DNA of 64,000 bases from Pontiellaceae bacterium B1224 (GCA_029432815.1 JAROBA010000018.1:1-64000), one strand, 5' to 3'. Positions 19,010 to 27,755 are shown, numbered from the stretch's first letter. Notes: generated from the sequence alone by a model not told the origin. Numbers and translations are program-made.

Positions 19010-19702
19010 CTACTTGTTCATATCTTCGAGCATCGCGGTTGCGGCGGCGGTCGGATCTTCGGCGTGCATGATCGGGCGGCCAATCACCAAATGAGTCGCG
19101 CCCTGCTCCACTGCAAACGACGGAGACGCCACGCGTTTCTGGTCGCCCACATCGCCATCCGGCATACGGATGCCCGGCGTCACCAGAATGGCATCCGGAA
19201 ACGCTTCGCGCAGTGCTTTGGCCTCGTGGGCACTGGTCACCATGCCGTCAATGCCGGACGAAATTGCCAGCTCGCCCAGCGCAACCGCCTGTTCTGAAAC
19301 CGTTCTGTTGATTCCCAGATCTTTAAAATCGGCTTCGCTCAGGCTCGTCAAGGTAGTGACCGCCACAATTTTGGGCGGATTGGCGCATTCTTTGGCGGCA
19401 GCGGCAGCGGCTTCCAGCATGGCTCGTCCGCCGATCGCGTGAACAGTCATCAGGTTGACGCCATGACTTGCCGCCGTTTTCACCGCGTTGGCCACCGTCT
19501 GCGGAATATCATGCAGCTTGAGATCCAGGAATATTTTCTTATTCCGTTTTTTAAGCGGTTCCAGCACCGCCGGCCCTTCGGCGCAGAAAATTTCGAGCCC
19601 GACTTTGTACCATTCAATAAAATCCGGCAATTCCTGCAGTTTTGCTTCCATGGCTTCAACGTTCGGCACATCGAGCGCCACGATTAAATCTGCTTTATTC
19701 AT
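19010..19702 (-). CDS. pyrF: Orotidine 5'-phosphate decarboxylase
   Basis: A 230-residue TIM-barrel enzyme catalysing the last step of UMP synthesis. The opening LIVALDVPN, the active-site DLKLHDIPQTVANAV (Asp-Lys-x-x-Asp pattern near residues 60-65) and the phosphate-binding TPGIRMP and LVIGRPI motifs are visible. The start at 19702 has AAGGA upstream; an ATG 24 bases further upstream lacks such a site. It is the first gene of a two-gene operon with purQ, read divergently from polA. Confidence 0.95.
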   Translation of the reverse strand: MNKADLIVALDVPNVEAMEAKLQELPDFIEWYKVGLEIFCAEGPAVLEPLKKRNKKIFLDLKLHDIPQTVANAVKTAASHGVNLMTVHAIGGRAMLEAAAAAAKECANPPKIVAVTTLTSLSEADFKDLGINRTVSEQAVALGELAISSGIDGMVTSAHEAKALREAFPDAILVTPGIRMPDGDVGDQKRVASPSFAVEQGATHLVIGRPIMHAEDPTAAATAMLEDMNK

Positions 19703-19720
19703 ACAAAATTCCTTTCTGCG

Positions 19721-19797
19721 TTCCAAAGTTCGGAAACCTAGCAGAAAAGTTCCAAGGGCTGGAACATTTTACGGAGCGTTTTTTCCAGACATTGGAA
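19721..19797. repeat. Cluster of palindromes in the pyrF-polA promoter region
   Basis: The divergent spacer holds TTCCAAGGGCTGGAA (19750-19764) and TTCCAGACATTGGAA (19783-19797), whose starts are 33 bases apart, plus the imperfect TTCCAAAGTTCGGAA (19721-19735). Their place between two divergent starts fits either regulatory sites or REP-like elements. Confidence 0.75.
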
Positions 19798-19854
19798 AGC
19801 GGAGCCTGTAGCGTTCGTATTTCATATTTGAAAAGCATCTCGAAGGAACTCCCT

Positions 19855-22644
19855 ATGGAAAAGAAACTCTTTCTGATTGATGGCATGGCCATCATCTACC
19901 GTGCCTACTTCGGCTTCATCCGCAACCCCCGCATTAACTCCAAAGGCGAAAACGTCTCGGCGGTCTATGGCTTTGTTAACACGCTGCTCGACATCATCCA
20001 CACCTACGAGCCCACGCACATCGCTGTCGCGCTCGACGCCTCCGGCCCCACCTTCCGGCACGAGGAATTCCCGGAATACAAAGCCACGCGCGATGAAACG
20101 CCCGAGGGCATCCGCACCGGCGTGCCGCACATCAAGAATCTGCTGAAAGCCTTTAATATTCCCATGCTCGAATATCCCGGCTTCGAGGCCGACGACGTGA
20201 TCGGCACCCTCGCCCGACAGGCAGAAAAAGAGGGCTTCGACACCTATATGGTCACGCCCGACAAAGACTATGCCCAGCTCGTCGACGAACACACCTTCAT
20301 GCTCAAACCCGGCCGCGGCGGGGGCGACGCCGAGTTGCTCAAAGTGAAAAATATTCTCGAGCAGTGGAATATTGCCAAGATCGAACAGGTCATCGATATC
20401 CTCGGACTGGCCGGCGACACCGCCGACAACATTCCCGGCGTTCCAGGCATTGGACCCAAAACCGCCCAAAAACTCATCGCCCAGTTCGGTTCGGTGGAAA
20501 ACCTGCTCGAGAACACTGACCAGCTGAAAGGCAAGCAGAAGGAAAAGGTCGAAGAAAACAAAAATCAGGCCCTGCTCTCCAAACGACTCGTCACCATTAA
20601 ATGCGACGTTCCCGTAAAAGAAGATCCCGAAAGCCTGCTCCGCGGCAAACCGAACGACGACGACTTGAAACTGCTGTTCACCGAACTCGAATTTAAATCG
20701 ATAATCAAGCGGCTGTTCGGCGAATCCCCCACCGCAGCCTCCGTTGCCGTGGCCGCCGCCAGCTCCGGCCAGAGCGACCTCTTTGAATTCGCCGCGGCCA
20801 CCCAGCCGGAAATGACCGAGCCCGCGCCGGGCTTCAAAACCATTAAAGATATCAAGCACACCTATCATCTGGTCACCACCGCCGCCGAACGCGAGGCGCT
20901 GGCTGAAACAATGAAGGATAACTACGAAATCTGCTTCGACACCGAAACCACCGGCCTCGATGTCCGCACCGCTGAACTGATCGGCATTTCCTTCTGCGTC
21001 AAACCCGGCGAGGCCTGGTACGTCACCCTGCCGCCCGATCGCAAACAGGCCTTGCTGGCGCTCGAACCCTTTCTTCCAATCCTGAAAAGTTCCGATGTTC
21101 GGAAAGTTGGCCAGAATCTGAAATATGATCTCAGTGTCCTGAAATGGCATGGCATCGAAGTCAAAGGTCAATTGCTCGACACGATGCTCGCGCATTATCT
21201 CATTGATCCCGACCAACGTCATAATATGGATCACATGGCCGAAACTTTGTTGAATTATTCTCCCGTCCCGATCGGTGCGCTGATCGGCGAAAAGAAGAGC
21301 GAACAAAAATCCATGCGCGATGTCGATCTCGACGAGCTCTGCGAATATGCCGCCGAAGATGCCGACATCACCCTCCAGCTCTGGCACAAGCTCAAACCGA
21401 TGCTCAAAGAGCGCGGACAGGAACGCGTCTTTTACGAAATTGAAACGCCCCTGCTCCCGGTCCTCTGCCAAATGGAATACAACGGGATCAATCTCGATGT
21501 CGCCAATCTCGAAGCCTATTCCGTCGAACTCGGCGAAAAAATCCAGACCCTGGAAAAATCCATCTACACCCGCGCCGGTATGGAATTCAACCTCAACTCC
21601 CCGAAACAGCTCGGTGAAGTGCTATTCGATCTACTGCACCTCGTGGACAAACCGAAAAAGACCAAAACCGGCCAATATAAAACCAATGAAGAAGTCCTTT
21701 CCGGACTCGCTCACGAACACGAAATCGTGCGCGAAATCCTCGAATACCGTGGACTGACCAAGCTCAAGAGCACCTATGTGGATGCCCTGCCCAAGGAAGT
21801 TTTTCCAGACACTGGAAGAGTGCACACCACCTTCAGTCAGGCCATCACCACCACCGGACGTCTTTCATCCGTAAACCCCAATCTGCAGAACATTCCGATC
21901 CGCACCGAAGAAGGCCGCGAAATCCGCCGCGCCTTTATTCCGCGCGAAGGATTCACCCTGCTCGCCTCCGACTATTCCCAGATCGAGCTACGCATTATGG
22001 CCGAGCTCTCCGGCGATAACGGGCTGCGCGAAGCCTTCATTCACGGCGAAGATATTCACACCGCCACCGCCGCCCGCGTTTTCGGGGTGGAAAAAGGTGA
22101 CGTCACCCGCGAAATGCGCAGCAAAGCCAAGATGGTCAACTTCGGCATCATCTATGGAATCTCCGCCTTCGGCCTCTCGCAGCGACTCGGCATTCCGCGC
22201 AAAGAAGCGCAGGAGATTATCGAGCAATACCGCGCCAACTATCCCGGCGTGCAGGACTACCTCGACACCACCATCGAGTTTGCCCAGAAAAATGAATACG
22301 TCGAAACCATCGCCGGACGCCGCCGCTACATCCGCGACATCAACGCCCGCAACCAGATGGTCCGTTCTGGCGCAGAGCGCAATGCGATCAATGCCCCGAT
22401 CCAGGGCACCGCCGCCGACATGATCAAAATCGCCATGATCGCCATCCAGAACATGCTCGAAGAGCGGAAGACCAAAACCAAACTCCTCCTCCAAGTGCAC
22501 GACGAGCTCGTCTTCGACCTCGCCCTCGACGAAGCCGACCAGCTGATCCCCCTCATTGAAGAAAAAATGAAATCCGCCATCCCCATGGAAATCCCGATCC
22601 TAGTCGAAAGCGGAACCGGAACCAACTGGTTGGAAGCGCACTAA
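19855..22644 (+). CDS. polA: DNA polymerase I
   Basis: A 929-residue polymerase with all three classical domains: 5' nuclease (1 to about 290, LFLIDGMAIIYRAYFG, FEADDVIGTLA, GVPGIGPKTA), 3'-5' exonuclease near 362 (DTETTGLD, motif intact), and the polymerase domain with DYSQIELRIMAE (about 705), MVNFGIIYGIS and HDELVFD (about 881). The start at 19855 has AAGGA upstream and matches the usual N-terminus; upstream in-frame ATGs lie in the promoter region. A palindrome copy at 21803-21817 encodes FPDTGR. An accessory island begins 5 bases after its stop. Confidence 0.97.
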   Translation: MEKKLFLIDGMAIIYRAYFGFIRNPRINSKGENVSAVYGFVNTLLDIIHTYEPTHIAVALDASGPTFRHEEFPEYKATRDETPEGIRTGVPHIKNLLKAFNIPMLEYPGFEADDVIGTLARQAEKEGFDTYMVTPDKDYAQLVDEHTFMLKPGRGGGDAELLKVKNILEQWNIAKIEQVIDILGLAGDTADNIPGVPGIGPKTAQKLIAQFGSVENLLENTDQLKGKQKEKVEENKNQALLSKRLVTIKCDVPVKEDPESLLRGKPNDDDLKLLFTELEFKSIIKRLFGESPTAASVAVAAASSGQSDLFEFAAATQPEMTEPAPGFKTIKDIKHTYHLVTTAAEREALAETMKDNYEICFDTETTGLDVRTAELIGISFCVKPGEAWYVTLPPDRKQALLALEPFLPILKSSDVRKVGQNLKYDLSVLKWHGIEVKGQLLDTMLAHYLIDPDQRHNMDHMAETLLNYSPVPIGALIGEKKSEQKSMRDVDLDELCEYAAEDADITLQLWHKLKPMLKERGQERVFYEIETPLLPVLCQMEYNGINLDVANLEAYSVELGEKIQTLEKSIYTRAGMEFNLNSPKQLGEVLFDLLHLVDKPKKTKTGQYKTNEEVLSGLAHEHEIVREILEYRGLTKLKSTYVDALPKEVFPDTGRVHTTFSQAITTTGRLSSVNPNLQNIPIRTEEGREIRRAFIPREGFTLLASDYSQIELRIMAELSGDNGLREAFIHGEDIHTATAARVFGVEKGDVTREMRSKAKMVNFGIIYGISAFGLSQRLGIPRKEAQEIIEQYRANYPGVQDYLDTTIEFAQKNEYVETIAGRRRYIRDINARNQMVRSGAERNAINAPIQGTAADMIKIAMIAIQNMLEERKTKTKLLLQVHDELVFDLALDEADQLIPLIEEKMKSAIPMEIPILVESGTGTNWLEAH

Positions 22645-22763
22645 GAAAAATGGACTGCAAGCTCGAAAAGCAATTCAGGGAACGCGCCGTTGAACTCGGA
22701 AACTCCGGCGATCCGAATATGTTGCCTGAGTTGATCTAGCTGACTCGCTCCCCCGCCGCCAAT

Positions 22764-23516
22764 GTGCGGCGACTCGCGGCGTCGGCCATCAGGAAACTTG
22801 CTGGATTGGCGAATGGGGAAAAGGCTGTCTCCGCTCTCGTTCCGATGCTCCGCGACGCCAAGCCGCAGGTGAGACAATATGCCGTGAAAGCGCTTAAAGC
22901 ATACGGAACGGCTTCGAAGTGTGCCCTATCCGATTTGCGCGATTTGGCAATCAGCCCGGTTGAACCCGAATACAATAATCGCGATGCAAAACTGGCGGTT
23001 GAAACAATTGAGGAAGCATTGCGTATCGCAGAGAAGCAAGCGGTTCACTGTTGCCAGCGCTGCGGCGTCGAGCTGGAGGCCGATGAGTTTGCCCGTTCGC
23101 AAAAAGCGTTTCAGCGCCCCTTCTGCGCTTACTGCTTCGATGAAGTTTTTCTGGAACGCCGCAACTTTGAAACCAAAGGCGAGCTGCAAAAGAAGATCCG
23201 CTCTAAGGATGGAACCTGGGTGCAGTCCGGTGGCGAACGCCTGATTGCCGAAATACTTGCTGAAGAAAACATCCGCTATCGCTACGACGAACGCTTTCGC
23301 ATCCTCGATGGCTACGCCATCCGGCCCGATTTCTACCTCCCCGAATTCGACATCTACATCGAATACTGGGGCATGACCACCGCCGACTATAAAATCGGCA
23401 TGCTCAAGAAACAGCAACTCTATCAGCAGCAAGGCAAGCGCCTCATTTCGCTCTACCCCGAAGACCAACCCCGCATGAAGTCCGTGCTGATGACCAAGTT
23501 GGAGCAGTATCGGTGA
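22764..23516 (+). CDS. HEAT-repeat / zinc-ribbon / nuclease-like protein, possibly interrupted
   Basis: The open part encodes about 250 residues: HEAT-like helices (RRLAASAIRKLAGL, AKPQVRQYAVKALKAYG), a zinc-ribbon-like pair (CCQRCG and CAYC), then a C-terminal PD-(D/E)XK-like nuclease region (SGGERLIAEILAE, RPDFYLPEFDIYIEYWG, then QGKRLISLYPED). The same frame is open upstream from an ATG at 22650 except for a TAG at 22737-22739, where homologous HEAT sequence would suggest CAG. The listed GTG start may therefore be an artefact of a nonsense mutation. It lies 5 bases after polA by the upstream ATG. DNA cleavage or repair is plausible, not shown. Confidence 0.65.
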   Translation: MRRLAASAIRKLAGLANGEKAVSALVPMLRDAKPQVRQYAVKALKAYGTASKCALSDLRDLAISPVEPEYNNRDAKLAVETIEEALRIAEKQAVHCCQRCGVELEADEFARSQKAFQRPFCAYCFDEVFLERRNFETKGELQKKIRSKDGTWVQSGGERLIAEILAEENIRYRYDERFRILDGYAIRPDFYLPEFDIYIEYWGMTTADYKIGMLKKQQLYQQQGKRLISLYPEDQPRMKSVLMTKLEQYR

Positions 23517-24295
23517 CTTCTCCGTCAACTACACAGGTTCAAGAAATGAAAATCGCACGAGAAATAAGTCCATCTGTAAAACTTCCTGAGGATTTAACTG
23601 CCAAAGTATGGCATTATATGGACTTCTGGAAATTCGAATCCCTTCTACAAAACCGATGCATCTATTGTTGTCGGTCAGATCTATTCACAAGCGATCAATA
23701 TGAGGGCAGGTTTTCGCAACGCCAAAAAGACGCACGCAACAAATGGCTTGAACGAAAAGGTTGCCCAGAGCTGGTTGCCCAGCACGATAAGCGCGATGAA
23801 AAAAATAGAAAAAAAGTTTTCATCAATTGCTGGTGCATGAGTGATTACGACCTCGACCTCATGTGGAAATCATACACAAGTAGCACCGAGGACTCTATCG
23901 CAATCCAAAGCACAGTCGAAAGATTGATTAAGGTTGCGGACGATGCAGAAGAAAGGCCTCTTGACATAAGCACCGTTACCTATTTTAGGCGCACAGAAGG
24001 GCAGTTTGTTGAAGAAATGGGAATACTAAATCCTTTCATCCACAAAGATGTATACTTCGAATTGGATCAGGAAATTCGCATTCTCTATTGGCCTAACATA
24101 GGAGAACCGATTCCCGAAGGCTTAAGCATTTCAGTTGACCTTAACACTCTAATCAAAAGAATCGTCCCTAATCCACATTGCTCATCTAAATCGATTGAAA
24201 AAATCCGCAAGCTTGCAAAGAATGCAGGATTATACGATGGCATTATCAGCTCCTCTCGATATTGTGCCCCTATTCAGTCCGATACCACGAATTAG
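23513..24295 (+). CDS. DUF2971-type protein
   Basis: A 260-residue protein with the DUF2971 pattern: WHYMDFWKFESLLQN near the start, CIYCCRSDLF, INCWCMSDYDLDLMWKSY and then IAIQSTVERL. Members occur in accessory and defence-like islands, and their biochemical function is not established. The GTG start overlaps the upstream stop by 4 bases (GTGA); an alternative ATG is at 23546. The gene is visibly more AT-rich than polA and its other neighbours, which suggests horizontal acquisition. It ends in intergenic DNA before a VapBC pair. Confidence 0.75.
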   Translation: MTSPSTTQVQEMKIAREISPSVKLPEDLTAKVWHYMDFWKFESLLQNRCIYCCRSDLFTSDQYEGRFSQRQKDARNKWLERKGCPELVAQHDKRDEKNRKKVFINCWCMSDYDLDLMWKSYTSSTEDSIAIQSTVERLIKVADDAEERPLDISTVTYFRRTEGQFVEEMGILNPFIHKDVYFELDQEIRILYWPNIGEPIPEGLSISVDLNTLIKRIVPNPHCSSKSIEKIRKLAKNAGLYDGIISSSRYCAPIQSDTTN

Positions 24296-24438
24296 CCTAT
24301 AAGCCTCCTGTTAGCGCATCAATTGCATTTGGTGCCTGTTTTCAGAAAGAAAGACTAGATATATGATAGGCGTTCCCAAAGTCCGCCAGTCCTATAGAAC
24401 GCGACACAGCTTTATGCGTCTCCATTCTGCATGCACCC

Positions 24439-24469
24439 TTGACACACCCACCCATTAAACCCATATATA
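24439..24469 (+). promoter_or_regulatory. Candidate vapBC promoter
   Basis: TTGACA at 24439-24444 is a perfect -35 consensus. A TATATA at 24464-24469 (19-base spacer) or CATATA at 24462-24467 (17-base spacer) could be the -10. The ATG of vapB follows at 24475, so the transcript would be almost leaderless. Confidence 0.5.
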
Positions 24470-24474
24470 CCCAT

Positions 24475-24669
24475 ATGAAAACGACGTTAAATATTGATGA
24501 TCAGATTATGGCGGAAGCGGCTCGTTTGACGGGGATTAAGGAAAAAACAACGCTGGTGCGAAAGGGGCTTGAAGCGTTGATTGCTCAGGAAAGCAGCCGT
24601 CGGCTTGCGGCATTGGGCGGAACGGAAAAGGATCTTAAACCGATACCGCGCAGTCGGAGCGCGGCCTAA
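24475..24669 (+). CDS. vapB: VapB-type antitoxin
   Basis: A 64-residue antitoxin with a ribbon-helix-helix-like N-terminus (MKTTLNIDDQIMAEAARLTG followed by IKEKTTLVRKGLEALI) that would bind its own promoter, and a charged C-terminal tail that would wrap the toxin. The start at 24475 is chosen because it matches the usual family N-terminus; an upstream start at 24439 would overlap the candidate -35 box. The stop overlaps the toxin ATG by one base, the usual arrangement of type II modules. Confidence 0.88.
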   Translation: MKTTLNIDDQIMAEAARLTGIKEKTTLVRKGLEALIAQESSRRLAALGGTEKDLKPIPRSRSAA

Positions 24670-25028
24670 TGGTTCTGGTTGATACCTCTATTTGGATCGA
24701 CCACCTTAATTCGGGCAACAAACAACTCACCGAACTCCTTCATGGCGGCAAAGCTGCCATTCATCCTTTCATTATCGGCGAACTGGCTTGCGGAAACCTG
24801 AAAAACCGCAAAGAGATCATTTCTCTGCTGCATGCCCTGCCCCACATCAAAAAAGCTGATGACGATGAAATCCTCTTTTTCATTGAGAAACATAAACTGA
24901 TGGGACAAGGCATTGGTTTGATTGATATTCATCTACTCGCTTCCTGCAAGTTGGAAAAAGTCAAACTGCTTACTCGGGATAAACGATTGAAACAGGCAGG
25001 TCAAAAACTGAATCTAATAGCTAACTGA
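24669..25028 (+). CDS. vapC: VapC-type PIN-domain toxin
   Basis: A 119-residue PIN ribonuclease. Acidic residues expected in the metal site are present: VDTSIWIDHL (Asp5), IIGELACGN (Glu near 38), and GLIDIHLLASC (Asp near 84), followed by LLTRDKRL with the fourth acidic residue. It would cleave RNA, often initiator tRNA or rRNA, when freed from VapB. The whole module is intact. It lies in the accessory stretch between polA and gatCAB. Confidence 0.9.
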   Translation: MVLVDTSIWIDHLNSGNKQLTELLHGGKAAIHPFIIGELACGNLKNRKEIISLLHALPHIKKADDDEILFFIEKHKLMGQGIGLIDIHLLASCKLEKVKLLTRDKRLKQAGQKLNLIAN

Positions 25029-25123
25029 CCCATTTAGCTTCTCAAAATAAATTGATCACAGTTTCGGGGTCAGGAATGCAGACTGAATGCGTTATAAAGG
25101 AGACCAACCTTTCAGGAGCAAAA

Positions 25124-25258
25124 ATGGCTAAACCGAACTATTCATACGAGAAACGTCAGAAAGAGATCGCGAAGAAGAAAAAGAAGGAAGCAAAACGCCT
25201 GCGTAAACAGGGCGGAAATAATTCCGCAGAACAGGAAACTCCAAAGCAACCTGAGTAA
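25124..25258 (+). CDS. Small basic conserved protein
   Basis: A 44-residue, very lysine-rich protein (MAKPNYSYEKRQKEIAKKKK...). The start at 25124 has AGGAG upstream. Very similar short MAKPNYxxEKRQKE proteins occur widely in proteobacteria and PVC bacteria as unannotated small proteins. The strong charge suggests nucleic-acid or ribosome association, which is only a guess. Confidence 0.75.
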   Translation: MAKPNYSYEKRQKEIAKKKKKEAKRLRKQGGNNSAEQETPKQPE

Positions 25259-25263
25259 ATGCA

Positions 25264-25626
25264 GTGAAAAAAAAGCTATCCGCTCGCATACCCATTTATC
25301 TGTCTGCCTTCGGCTTTCCAGGGCTTGGACAATTTATGCAGAAACGCTGGCTGGCAGGTCTTCTGTTCACGACAATCTTTCTGGTAGGCTTTTTCTGGAT
25401 CATCATCATAGCCGTTCATAATATTATTGAACTCTATTCCATGGCGTTCAGCTCCGACCTGTCTTATGAGCCCATGCCCATTCCTCTGACGGCTTTTGTT
25501 GAACCATTGATCATTGTAGCCATTTCTTATTTCATCAGTCTATTCGACGTTTTTCTTGCGCAGCAGAAAATTGCAACTCGTCTACATGAAGAAGAATTTT
25601 TAAAGGCCCATGAAACCGCCGATTGA
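25264..25626 (+). CDS. Small membrane protein (TM2-like)
   Basis: A 120-residue protein with about three hydrophobic segments (around 8-25, 30-55 and 78-100). It contains FGFPGLGQFMQKRWLAGLLF, resembling the PGxGxFYxG core of TM2-type domains. It begins with GTG and follows the small basic protein by 5 bases; the ribosome-binding site is weak. Function unknown. Its 3' end overlaps the next gene by 17 bases. Confidence 0.65.
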   Translation: MKKKLSARIPIYLSAFGFPGLGQFMQKRWLAGLLFTTIFLVGFFWIIIIAVHNIIELYSMAFSSDLSYEPMPIPLTAFVEPLIIVAISYFISLFDVFLAQQKIATRLHEEEFLKAHETAD

Positions 25627-26266
25627 TGATGCGTACGAAGCGGTGTTTGACCGGTATGGCAAACAGCGCTGGTGGCCGGCGGAAACGCAATTCGAAATGA
25701 TGCTCGGGGCCATCCTTACGCAGAACACGGCATGGACCAATGTGGAGAAGGCGCTTTCCAATCTTCGGAAAAACGATGCCCTCAACTTCCAATCCTTGGA
25801 AAAAGCTTCGCGGGAACAGATTGCTGAATGGATTCGACCGGCAGGATATTTCAATCAGAAATCCGGCTATATCAAATCAATGATCGAAACGATTCGTGAT
25901 CGGTTTGATGGATCGCTCGATCAACTGTTTTCCCTTGAAACGTCCAAGCTTCGGAAAGAGCTGCTCTCGTGGAAAGGCATTGGGCCGGAAACCGCCGATT
26001 CGATTATTTTGTATGCGGCCAAACACCCGGTCTTTGTGGTGGATGCCTACACGAAACGCATCTGCTCTCGGCATGGGTGGATTGACGAAAAAGCGACCTA
26101 TGATGCTGTGGCTAAACTCTTCACCGACAACCTTACCTCAGATGTTCAGCTCTTCAACGAATACCACGCGCTGATCGTCCGGGTCTGCAAAGACCACTGC
26201 AACTCCAAACCAAAGTGCGAAGGTTGCCCATTGGAATCTTTTTTGCCCGCAGATGAACGCAGATAG
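25610..26266 (+). CDS. Endonuclease III-like HhH-GPD DNA glycosylase
   Basis: A 218-residue base-excision repair glycosylase. It shows the helix-hairpin-helix WKGIGPETADSIILYA (about 123-138), the catalytic aspartate in FVVDAYTKRI, and a C-terminal [4Fe-4S] motif C-x3-C-x5-C-x2-C. In Nth the hairpin carries a catalytic Lys (GRKTAN); here that position is Glu (GPETAD). This suggests a monofunctional glycosylase resembling MagIII (3-methyladenine type) rather than a true lyase. A palindrome copy at 25787-25801 encodes FQSLE. The tail PADERR comes from a repeat that follows. Confidence 0.88.
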   Translation: MKPPIDDAYEAVFDRYGKQRWWPAETQFEMMLGAILTQNTAWTNVEKALSNLRKNDALNFQSLEKASREQIAEWIRPAGYFNQKSGYIKSMIETIRDRFDGSLDQLFSLETSKLRKELLSWKGIGPETADSIILYAAKHPVFVVDAYTKRICSRHGWIDEKATYDAVAKLFTDNLTSDVQLFNEYHALIVRVCKDHCNSKPKCEGCPLESFLPADERR

Positions 26267-26296
26267 ACACAGATTTTTTTGTCTGTGTTATCTGCG
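26258..26296. repeat. Hairpin repeat between convergent genes
   Basis: CGCAGATAGACACAGA (26258-26273) pairs, with one bulge, with TCTGTGTTATCTGCG (26282-26296) around a seven-T loop. The left arm includes the stop codon of the glycosylase gene. It may act as a weak terminator between the convergent genes; similar ACGCAGATnnACACAGATT repeats are common intergenic elements. Confidence 0.6.
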
Positions 26297-26304
26297 GGAT
26301 AAAA

Positions 26305-27729
26305 CTACGCGTCGAGCTTTTGTTTGAGCATCTGCATGACGGCGCCGGGATTGGCTTTACCGCGGCTGGCCTTCATCACCTGCCCCATCAGGAAATTGAT
26401 GGAAGCCGGGTTGCCGGCTTTATATTCTTCGACCGGTTTCGGGTTGTTAGCGATGGCTTCGTCGGCCCAGCCTTCGAGCGCGGAGTCGTCCGAAACCTGT
26501 GCCAGCCCTTTGGCTTCCATAATTGCTGCTGGGTCGCCACCTTCATTAAAGATGGTTTCGAAGATCTGTTTTCCGCCACCGGTGCTGATGGCTTTCGCAT
26601 CGATCAGCGCGATGATTTCTGCCAGCTTTTGCGGCGTGACTTTGCTATCAGCAATCGACAGTCCCTGCTCAGAAAGCAGACGCAGCATTTCGCCCATAAT
26701 GAAGTTGGAAACCGCTTTGGCATTTTTGGTGTGCTTCATGGTTTCTTCAAACCAGTCGGAAACATCCATGGAAGCGGTCAGCACACCGGCGTCGTATTCC
26801 GGCAACCCCAGCTGCTCGACATAACGCACCCGGCGCTGAGCCGGCATTTCCGGCAGTTCGGAGCGCCACTGCTCAACCTGTTCTTTTGACACCTTCACCG
26901 GCATCAAGTCAGGCTCCGGGAAATAGCGATAGTCGTGCGCATTTTCTTTGGTGCGCTGCGTGAAAGTTTCGCCGCGATCCGGGTTATAGCCGCGCGTTTC
27001 CTGCACCACGGTTCCTCCGGATTCCAGCACGGAAATCTGACGATCAATTTCGTATTCGATGGCATCCTGAATGAAGGCGAACGAGTTCATGTTTTTGATT
27101 TCGACCTTTGCGCCGAGTTCCTTCTGACCGACCGGTTTCACGGAAACATTCACGTCGGAACGCATCTGCCCCTTTTCCTGGTCGCAGTTGGAGATTCCGC
27201 CGTACTGCATCACCTGCTTTACGTGGGTCATATAGGCCAGCGCATCGGAGGCAGAACTCATGCACGGATCAGAAACGATTTCCATCAGCGCGGTTCCGGC
27301 GCGGTTATAGTCCACCAGACTGGCACCAGCCACATGGGTATTTTTTGCGGCATTTTCTTCCTGATGAATGCGTTCAAGCGTGAAGGTTTTCATTTCGCCT
27401 TCCACCTCAACCGTAACTTCACCGCCCAGACAGAGCGGTTCATCGGCCTGTGTGATCTGGTAGTTTTTAGCCATGTCCGGATAAAAATAGTTTTTGCGGT
27501 CCCATTTACTGTAAGGGTTGATTTCGCATCCCAACAGCAGGCCGGCTTTGCAAATCAGTTCGATGGCCTTTTCGTTCATCACCGGCAGTGCCCCGGGATA
27601 GCCCAGACACGTCGGACAAACGTGGGTGTTCGGTTCCGCGCCGTATTCATATTTACAGGAGCAGAACATTTTCGTGTTCGTCTTCTGCATCACGTGTGTT
27701 TCAAGGCCAATGGTTGCTTCGTATTTCAT
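26305..27729 (-). CDS. gatB: Asp-tRNA(Asn)/Glu-tRNA(Gln) amidotransferase subunit B
   Basis: A 474-residue subunit that activates misacylated Glu-tRNA(Gln)/Asp-tRNA(Asn) in GatCAB. The opening YEATIGLETHVMQKTNTKMF, the zinc cysteines (CSCKY, CPTCLGYPG), and the core segments NYFYPDMAKNYQITQ and YRYFPEPDLMPV are typical. The tail domain ends MQMLKQKLDA. The start at 27729 is chosen; an upstream in-frame start would translate an intergenic TTACGAATTACGG-type repeat. It lies 26 bases downstream of gatA. Confidence 0.96.
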   Translation of the reverse strand: MKYEATIGLETHVMQKTNTKMFCSCKYEYGAEPNTHVCPTCLGYPGALPVMNEKAIELICKAGLLLGCEINPYSKWDRKNYFYPDMAKNYQITQADEPLCLGGEVTVEVEGEMKTFTLERIHQEENAAKNTHVAGASLVDYNRAGTALMEIVSDPCMSSASDALAYMTHVKQVMQYGGISNCDQEKGQMRSDVNVSVKPVGQKELGAKVEIKNMNSFAFIQDAIEYEIDRQISVLESGGTVVQETRGYNPDRGETFTQRTKENAHDYRYFPEPDLMPVKVSKEQVEQWRSELPEMPAQRRVRYVEQLGLPEYDAGVLTASMDVSDWFEETMKHTKNAKAVSNFIMGEMLRLLSEQGLSIADSKVTPQKLAEIIALIDAKAISTGGGKQIFETIFNEGGDPAAIMEAKGLAQVSDDSALEGWADEAIANNPKPVEEYKAGNPASINFLMGQVMKASRGKANPGAVMQMLKQKLDA

Positions 27730-27755
27730 GATTCGTAATCCGTAATTCGTAACAA

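Noticed and set aside
19822-21471. 549-codon open frame on the minus strand antisense to polA
   Set aside because: It mirrors polA codon by codon, is Gly/Phe-rich without family motifs, and polA is unmistakable. High GC at third positions opens the antisense frame.
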